A stretch of 64,000 nucleotides of DNA from Nonomuraea angiospora (GTDB lineage: Bacteria; Actinomycetota; Actinomycetes; Streptosporangiales; Streptosporangiaceae). The stretch covers positions 12,896,001 through 12,960,000 of the forward strand of contig NZ_JADBEK010000001.1 in the NCBI RefSeq assembly GCF_014873145.1. The letters are read 5' to 3'. Both the position numbers and the translations under genes were made by a program. The notes under the pieces are model-generated. The model was given only the letters and a program-made list of their open reading frames with translations. It had not been told where the DNA came from and did not search any database. This document shows positions 59,701-64,000 of the stretch, in pieces. Numbering within the stretch: the stretch's first letter is position 1; every line of letters starts with the position of its first letter.

Positions 59701-60766
59701 CCAGGGCACCTACGGCGCCCAGACCCGCATCCGCGTGAACAACTCCGCGGCCGTCAAGCGCCTGGACGCCAAGGTCACCCTGGCCGGGAAGGGCACCGGC
59801 GAGCTGCGCTTCGCGGACGTGCCGGCCGTGTTCGGGGTGGACGCCGACGCCTCGGCCGCCGGGCTGAGCGTGCCGGCGCTCACGTACAAGTCGAACGTCA
59901 GCACCCTCGACGGCTACCTCGGCGTGGAGGGCGGCCTCGTGGACCCGCAGGGCAGGCTCGGGGACGTGTCGTTCGCGGTCAAGGACCTGGCCGCCGACAC
60001 CACGATCCGCATGAACCCCGACCAGTCGCTCGACCTCGTCTCCCGCCCCGTCCCCACGGGCCGCCTGTCGCTGCACGCGGGGCTGCGGATGGACGCCGTC
60101 GCGCCGCAGCAGATCTCCGTGAGCAAGGAGGTCCCGTACACGACGGGCTTCCTCACCTACAGCGTCGGCGGGAAGTTCGGGCTGGCGGCGAGCGCGGTCA
60201 AGGACCTGTCGCTGGACGCGCAGCGCGTGTCGTGGCTGCGGATCCGGCCCGGCAAGGTCCCGTTCGGGCTGAAGGCGCCCCCGGCCCTCGGGTACGTCGC
60301 CCCCGGCTTCGAGGGGAACTACGGGTGGCTCAAGGTGGCCGCCAAGGGGGTGGACCTGCGGCCCGAGGTCTCCCTGGACGTGCGGCTGAGCAGGGAGGTC
60401 GGCAGCGACGTCTTCCACGACTCGGTGCGGCTGGCCCCCACCGACTCGCTCGCGCTGCGCCGCTACGACCAGCGGATGCGGCGGATCGGGGCCAAGCAGG
60501 AGATCAAGGCGGCGGGGATCAGCCTGGCGTGCGTGACGGTGGACGCCAAGCCCGGCTTCGCGGCCGGGGACGGGTCCAGCTCCATCACGCTGCGTGGCGC
60601 CGACGGGCCCCAGATGGTGTCGCTGCTGGATCCCGGGGACCAGGTGCCGGACTACGCGGTGGACCTGCTGACGCACTTCATGAGCCCGTTCCCCGGGGCG
60701 GAGTGGAAGGTCGCGGGCACCAAGGCGGGCGGCTGCGACGCCGAGCGCCGCCCGTCCTCCCGCTGA
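56762..60766 (+). CDS. Large secreted repeat protein, function unknown
   Basis: I do not recognise the family. The 1334-residue product has a signal peptide (ASTSIASATVLVALPPSAEA) and then a Pro/Ala-rich linker. Near residue 180 is a calcium-style DVTGDGRPDLAAD. From about residue 230 to 1200 it is beta-rich, with a recurring [L/V/T]P-x-x-[V/I/F] motif: SDLPATVRL, NTPSTVDVT, GVPARFDAS, PVPGRLSVT, GLPDQVTVD, GLPSRITSM, PVPASVSVQ and DVPAVFGVD. Four cysteines cluster in GCAAGSAGCSQGPFCTPDRGC. GGGGGAGA lies before the ATG. A cell-surface structural or lipid-transfer role is possible but unproven. Confidence 0.85.
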   Translation: MPHALARVLASTSIASATVLVALPPSAEAQTQAHTQVRVQPVPAVQEPPAAAVSVPTRPSLAVRPAGTGRVGPDEPEVTTPAGPRLVDEVTAEAASVQEEQGFGRQAPDVRSVLPDTADAEPLTLIKPLAPILKAFDGLSELGKAVPGLTYRLCVQSEAVPVSCSISQPVATPAVADVTGDGRPDLAADLVPTADPVAGSAGLGFAVKRLSQAKVKALVWAEYDGKVSVGFDGLRHGASLSAFDWGTFGVDLTGRQVKASVKRTDPGRSAALVAGLTGRSVVSLRQTPATEKLSVTAALDSPSLDVHASAPAKLEALAVTGRQFTQAVLDRMPARAAVRLSDGEVRFTSPSSIARARLHSFTYRDGKLARVLSAQVRKVPPTLTAKYAAADGKQTLTVESAKGRAGAASLLFFDRAAAKTVLKTELSDLPATVRLVNDLAEHRVTHTTSSPIGRFAVVLQRNEGAVSTPRGGHVTMIKKGDAVGVSGLLSGLSGFDVTYGAVPHAHLEVGSSGRSFVGAASIDGTHVARLEISNTPSTVDVTLDPAGRKAEYQASGVIRTIRAAYANLETGPTIDGTVLGVRDDVKASWELGERSTVKVATSDKIDQIRIYANKAHVTSPSGEDLEATVEGVRKSVELVADTGARSLTWTADAPVTKVSALARAKLGDRYARAAAEVSGVPARFDASWDPASYRFRGLSGPVGSAELAFTNHDGAKAPTGPHLSAHYSQATGDLDASVLVKGLKQVGFTPAAQGFNADFSSARQRLAVDADVTQGDARFGLIGTLGPVPGRLSVTSDGGKLTYAGSRLDVRARAWLGKAGALDRMRAAPAVPGGVSLVDGGCAAGSAGCSQGPFCTPDRGCFGLQGYLDVSGLPDQVTVDLPGKTFAFSGFSPRRKSLGVYLASSVLSPVPVKARATLTGLPSRITSMSLGPFGVAQGNAVQAAYRIEPAATLGALDVQAEAGDLRGHVSIDPVPASVSVQGTYGAQTRIRVNNSAAVKRLDAKVTLAGKGTGELRFADVPAVFGVDADASAAGLSVPALTYKSNVSTLDGYLGVEGGLVDPQGRLGDVSFAVKDLAADTTIRMNPDQSLDLVSRPVPTGRLSLHAGLRMDAVAPQQISVSKEVPYTTGFLTYSVGGKFGLAASAVKDLSLDAQRVSWLRIRPGKVPFGLKAPPALGYVAPGFEGNYGWLKVAAKGVDLRPEVSLDVRLSREVGSDVFHDSVRLAPTDSLALRRYDQRMRRIGAKQEIKAAGISLACVTVDAKPGFAAGDGSSSITLRGADGPQMVSLLDPGDQVPDYAVDLLTHFMSPFPGAEWKVAGTKAGGCDAERRPSSR

Positions 60767-60776
60767 CCCCGGGCCT

Positions 60777-60817
60777 CCCGAGCCGACCGCCGCGCCCGGC
60801 GCGGCGGTCAGCTCGGG
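60777..60817. terminator. Long hairpin overlapping the end of the hydrolase gene
   Basis: A 7-bp outer and a 12-bp inner perfect stem, separated by one C/A mismatch, form a hairpin around a single C at 60797. It lies between the secreted protein stop (60766) and the convergent hydrolase, whose stop codon (60808-60810) is inside the stem. Confidence 0.75.
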
Positions 60818-62043
60818 CCGCGGTAGCCGGGCGGCGGGCGCTCGCCCTCGTACGCCCGCACCGGGCGGCCGTCCAGGAACGCCCGCAGGACCCCGAGGTA
60901 CGCCTGGCTCGCATAGGCGTCCGTGGAGACCTCGTCGCCGAGGTAGGCGAGCGTGGCCGACGGCAGCGCCCGCCGGTAGTCCATGGCCGACGTCCAGCCC
61001 TGCTCGTCACACGGGCTTTTGACGATCAGCACCGGGGCCTTCGCCTCGGACAGGCTCAACGGGAGCGAGGACGGCGCCGTCCGCCCGGTCAGGCCGACGT
61101 AGCCCCCGGAGCCGGTCGCGGCGGCGGCCGGGCACGGGTGCGGCGCCCCCTGCCGGACGAGGCCGAGGTAGGCGTCCAGCTCCCGGTCGCCCGCGAAGTC
61201 GTGCGCCGCCCGCGGGTCCACCCGCAGCAGCGTGGAGACGGCCAGCAGGCGCGGGTCCGGCGAGCCGCCCCGCCCGAACATCGCCGCCAGCTCCACCTCG
61301 CCGTCCGGCTTCCGCTCCGGCGGCAGCCCGGTGGGGGAGGCCAGCACGGCCTTGGCGACCCGGTCGGGGTGCGCGGCCAGGTAGGCGGTGGCGAGCTGGG
61401 CGCCGTAGTCGTGGGCGACGAGGTTGAGCCGGTCGGCGCCCACGGTCTGCCTGATGGCCTCCAGGTCCTCCACGTCGCGCGTCAGGCCGTACTCGCCGGG
61501 GTCCCGCAGCCGGGCCGAGCGCCCGGCCCCGAGCTGGTCGTAGACGTAGACCTGGTAGCCGTCCGCCGTCAGCTTCCCGAAGAAGGCCGAGGCGGCCGCC
61601 AGGTCGGCCACGCCGGGCCCGCCGTGCAGGAACACCACGGGGTCGGGGCGCGTGACCCGCTTCGGCGCGAACCGGACGTACGCCAGCTCCGAGCCCGTCG
61701 GCAGCCGCCACTCGCGTTGCCCCGCCACCGGCGCCGGGGGAGCGGGGGGCTGCGGCGGGCGCAGCGTGGCGAGAGCGACCGGCCACACGACGGCCGCCTC
61801 CACCCCGAGGATCACCAGCGCCCGCAACCAGCGCCCCCACGCCGCCCTCGGCCTGGGCACGCAGAGCAGCAGCCCCAGGAAGAACACCGACGCGAAGACC
61901 GCCAGCCCCGTCACCGTGAACGTGGTCGCCTGCGCGCCCACCATCGCCATCCCGGCCAAAGTGGCCAGCCCGAGGACCGGCGACAGGGCCAGCACCCCGG
62001 CGCCCGCCACTGCCCGCCCGGCCAGTCTGGCGAAAGAAGCCAC
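60808..62043 (-). CDS. Membrane-anchored alpha/beta hydrolase
   Basis: This 411-residue protein has about three N-terminal membrane segments (LALSPVLGLATLAGMAMVGA, VFASVFFLGLLLCVP, LVILGVEAAVVWPVALAT). An extracytoplasmic hydrolase domain follows with the oxyanion motif FLHGGPGVADL, typical of proline iminopeptidases. The nucleophile elbow reads NLVAHDYGAQLATAYL, with Asp where peptidases have Ser; Asp is the nucleophile in epoxide hydrolases and haloalkane dehalogenases (GHDWG). Both readings are open. The start is an ATG at 62043. Confidence 0.83.
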   Translation of the reverse strand: MASFARLAGRAVAGAGVLALSPVLGLATLAGMAMVGAQATTFTVTGLAVFASVFFLGLLLCVPRPRAAWGRWLRALVILGVEAAVVWPVALATLRPPQPPAPPAPVAGQREWRLPTGSELAYVRFAPKRVTRPDPVVFLHGGPGVADLAAASAFFGKLTADGYQVYVYDQLGAGRSARLRDPGEYGLTRDVEDLEAIRQTVGADRLNLVAHDYGAQLATAYLAAHPDRVAKAVLASPTGLPPERKPDGEVELAAMFGRGGSPDPRLLAVSTLLRVDPRAAHDFAGDRELDAYLGLVRQGAPHPCPAAAATGSGGYVGLTGRTAPSSLPLSLSEAKAPVLIVKSPCDEQGWTSAMDYRRALPSATLAYLGDEVSTDAYASQAYLGVLRAFLDGRPVRAYEGERPPPGYRGPS

Positions 62044-62168
62044 AAGGGGACGTTAGTGCACGCCACGGGTTTCGGTCAGGGGGATGGGATTCCGGGCGCG
62101 GGGTGAGATAGCGCTTTCCGACGCGATGAGGTGAAATATCAGCGTACCTCTACAAGGCTGGAGATTCC

Positions 62169-63149
62169 GTGCCACTGTTCGACCTGCCGCTTGAGCAACT
62201 CCGCAGCTACCTCCCCGAACGCGACGAGCCCGCCGACTTCGACGCGTTCTGGTCACGCACCCTGGGCGAGGCCAGGGAGTTCGACCTGAGCGCCGAGTAC
62301 GTCCCGTACGACCTGCCCCTCGCCACCGTCGACGTGTTCGACGTGTCCTTCGCGGGCTGGGGCGGGCACCGGATCAACGGGTGGTTCCTGGTGCCGCGCG
62401 GCGTGGAGGGCCCGGTGCCGTGCGTGATGCACTACATCGGCTACAGCGGCGGGCGCGGGTTCCCCAAGGACCACCTGTTCTGGCCCTCGGCCGGGTACGC
62501 GGTGTTCGTGATGGAGACGCGTGGCCACGGCGGCGCGAACACCGGCAGTCCCGGCGCGACCGGGGACCCGCACGGCAGCGCCTCGCCGCAGGCGCCGGGC
62601 ATGATGACCCGGGGCATCCTCGACCCGGACGACTACTACTACCGGCGCGTCTTCACCGACGCCGTCAGAGCCGTGGACGCGGCACTTGAGCACCCGGCGG
62701 TGGACGCGAGCCGGGTCGTGGTCTCGGGCGGCAGCCAGGGCGGCGGCATCGCGCAGGCCACGGCCGCGCTGCACCCGGCGGTCAAGGCGGCGCTGATCGA
62801 CGTGCCGTTCCTGACCCACTTCCGGCGGGCGGTCGAGATCACCGGGAGGGACCCGTACCAGGAGCTGGTGCGGTTCCTGTCCACCCGCAGGGACACCGCC
62901 GACCAGGTCTTCCGCACGCTGTCATACTTCGACGGGCTCAACTTCGCCGCCCGCGGCCAGGTGCCCGCGCTCTACTCGGTGGCGCTGATGGACGACGTCT
63001 GCCCGCCGTCGACGGTGTTCGCCGGTTACAACCATTGGCAGGGCCCGAAGGAGATCTCCGTGTGGCCCTGGAACGGCCACGAGGGCGGCGGCGGCTTCCA
63101 GACGGAGGAGCAGCTGCGCTACCTCCACAAGCTTCTCAGCGACGGCTGA
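62169..63149 (+). CDS. Carbohydrate esterase family 7 (acetylxylan esterase/cephalosporin C deacetylase)
   Basis: This 326-residue enzyme removes acetyl groups from sugars or cephalosporins. The nucleophile Ser189 lies in VSGGSQGGGIAQA, the acid is Asp275 in LMDDVCPPS, and the base His304 lies in NGHEGGGGF; these sit one residue after the Ser188-Asp274-His303 triad I recall for Thermotoga TM0077. The family RGQ motif appears as ETRGHGG. GGAGA lies before the GTG. It is intracellular by sequence (no signal peptide), as usual for CE7. Confidence 0.9.
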   Translation: MPLFDLPLEQLRSYLPERDEPADFDAFWSRTLGEAREFDLSAEYVPYDLPLATVDVFDVSFAGWGGHRINGWFLVPRGVEGPVPCVMHYIGYSGGRGFPKDHLFWPSAGYAVFVMETRGHGGANTGSPGATGDPHGSASPQAPGMMTRGILDPDDYYYRRVFTDAVRAVDAALEHPAVDASRVVVSGGSQGGGIAQATAALHPAVKAALIDVPFLTHFRRAVEITGRDPYQELVRFLSTRRDTADQVFRTLSYFDGLNFAARGQVPALYSVALMDDVCPPSTVFAGYNHWQGPKEISVWPWNGHEGGGGFQTEEQLRYLHKLLSDG

Positions 63150-63154
63150 CGGGC

Positions 63155-63187
63155 GCGCCCGCCGTGCCGGTGCGGCACGGCGGGCGC
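63155..63187. terminator. Bidirectional hairpin terminator
   Basis: A perfect 15-bp inverted repeat with a GTG loop lies between the esterase stop (63149) and the convergent HesB-like gene stop (63193). Confidence 0.75.
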
Positions 63188-63192
63188 CCATG

Positions 63193-63480
63193 TCACGCCG
63201 TCTGTTCCTTGACCAGGAACGACACGCTTCCCTGGTCGTCGGCTCCGGCGTCCAGTGACTTGTCCTCCAATACGGTGGCGGCCACGGGGTCGAGGTAAAC
63301 GCGCGCCCCCTCGGCCTCGACGACCTCGTCCGCCGGCTCCGGAGCGGTGGCCAGCGTAAGGGTGAGCGAACTCGCGCCCTCTCCCTGAGACGAGATGCGG
63401 ATCCCGCTCTGAGAAGGTTCGGGCGCAGACGAGGTCAGATCGCGGATCGCCTGGGCTGCGTTGGCTGTCAGGGTGAGCAC
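63193..63480 (-). CDS. HesB/IscA-like small protein without cysteines
   Basis: The 95-residue product has the A-type carrier pattern: an N-terminal helix (TANAAQAIRDLTSS), GIRISSQGEGASSLTLTLA, then VVEAEGARVYLDPVAATVLED. A-type iron-sulfur carriers use three cysteines, but this protein has none, so it cannot bind a cluster in the usual way. GAGGAG lies before the GTG. Such cysteine-free HesB-like proteins occur in actinomycetes; their role is unknown. Confidence 0.82.
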   Translation of the reverse strand: MLTLTANAAQAIRDLTSSAPEPSQSGIRISSQGEGASSLTLTLATAPEPADEVVEAEGARVYLDPVAATVLEDKSLDAGADDQGSVSFLVKEQTA

Positions 63481-63603
63481 TACGGCTCCTCCTCACGGTC
63501 GACGTTCAGGAGTTGCCTGCCCTTCCCCCAACTTTCCAGCTCAACCCTTCCTGACTGTTTCTTTACCCAGATTTCCTGGAGCTCCCTGTGGAGAATGGGG
63601 GCC

Positions 63604-64000
63604 ATGGACTTCGCTGAGCACAGGCAGGCCATGGTGGCGCACCTGCGGGAACGCCGGCACATCAGCGATCCCGTGGCCGCCGCGCTGCTGGCGGTGCCGC
63701 GCCACCTCTTCGTGCCCGGCGTCGACCCCGTGGACGCCTACCGCGACGAGCCCATCGTCACCAAACGTGACGACGCGGGCCGGCCGATCAGCTCGTCCTC
63801 GCAGCCCGCGATCATGGCCACGATGCTCGACCAGCTCGGCGTGGAGCCGGGGCACCGGGTGCTGGAGATCGGCGCGGGCACCGGCTACAACGCGGCCCTG
63901 CTCGCCCACCTCGCCGGGCCCGCCGGGCACGTGGTGAGCGTCGACATCGACGAGGACATCGTTGCGCGGGCCGCACGGCACCTGTCCGCCGCCGGGGCGG
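63604..64000 (+). CDS. pcm: Protein-L-isoaspartate O-methyltransferase, 5' part only
   Basis: The right edge cuts the gene. The visible 132 residues have the PCMT start (VAAALLAVPRHLFVPGVDP), the conserved SSSSQPAIMATMLDQL, which holds the substrate-contact segment, and SAM motif I in VLEIGAGTGYNAALLAHL with the acidic loop VVSVDIDEDI. The enzyme methylates isoaspartyl residues in damaged proteins. The ATG at 63604 was chosen; an in-frame ATG at 63595 is also possible. Confidence 0.88.
   Translation, partial: MDFAEHRQAMVAHLRERRHISDPVAAALLAVPRHLFVPGVDPVDAYRDEPIVTKRDDAGRPISSSSQPAIMATMLDQLGVEPGHRVLEIGAGTGYNAALLAHLAGPAGHVVSVDIDEDIVARAARHLSAAGA

Noticed and set aside
1..64000. tRNA, rRNA, prophage, insertion sequence or riboswitch
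   Set aside because: I saw no cloverleaf, transposase motif, integrase, terminal inverted repeats or recognised aptamer core; a covariance-model search would be needed to exclude small RNAs.

Overview
The window is very GC-rich DNA from an actinomycete. Tight operons with 1-4 base start/stop overlaps, frequent GTG and TTG starts, a mycothiol-type isomerase family, an Rv1333-like P1 peptidase, ECF sigma factors and many DeoR/GntR/MerR/RpiR regulators point to a soil-type genus. Streptosporangiales (for example a Nonomuraea-like organism) is my guess from gene style only. No rRNA, tRNA, CRISPR array, prophage or insertion sequence was seen.

Layout. 1-2.3 kb: the start of an ABC-2 type ATPase gene diverging from a two-component pair, with a perfect 20-bp palindrome between them. 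2.3-11.5 kb: a glycan-use locus. A PfkB kinase, a sugar-binding lipoprotein, two permeases and a secreted PIG-L-type deacetylase run leftward; a DeoR regulator and a family 4 glycosidase run rightward. 11.6-14.3 kb: an amidase and an unknown membrane-anchored protein. 14.6-22.3 kb: a gluABCD-like glutamate importer, a second binding lipoprotein coupled to a CitB/DpiA-type response regulator, and a divergent hybrid kinase with an HPt domain; a shared 15-bp box links regulator and transporter. 22.4-25.0 kb: a Pro/Thr-rich WXG100-like cassette with a YbaB-like protein, then 17-bp tandem repeats and a decayed DUF5685 gene. 25.0-28.7 kb: a second ABC-2/two-component module, paralogous to the one at the left edge.

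28.7-41.9 kb is a mixed region: a MerR-controlled isomerase-family gene, an MFS exporter with a LysR regulator, a MazG-Nudix fusion, a class III nucleotide cyclase, an ECF sigma factor with a coupled membrane protein, a class IV aminotransferase, two acyl-CoA ligases, a methyltransferase and a FadR-type GntR regulator. 41.9-51.6 kb is the most coherent catabolic system: a peptide/nickel-type ABC importer, an M20 hydrolase, a P1 peptidase with a large repeat insertion and an aldehyde dehydrogenase in one overlapping operon. A convergent SDR carries the same GntR operator. 51.7-64 kb holds housekeeping and accessory genes: an acetyltransferase, an SDR, an RpiR regulator with an aldo/keto reductase, a HAD hydrolase, DUF1918, a MerR regulator, a 1334-residue secreted repeat protein, a membrane hydrolase, a CE7 esterase, a cysteine-free HesB-like protein and a truncated isoaspartate methyltransferase.

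Several regulators and enzymes have a TANNNT -10 element only 6-8 bases before the start codon, which suggests leaderless mRNAs. Functions are inferred from motifs by eye; no database search was run.
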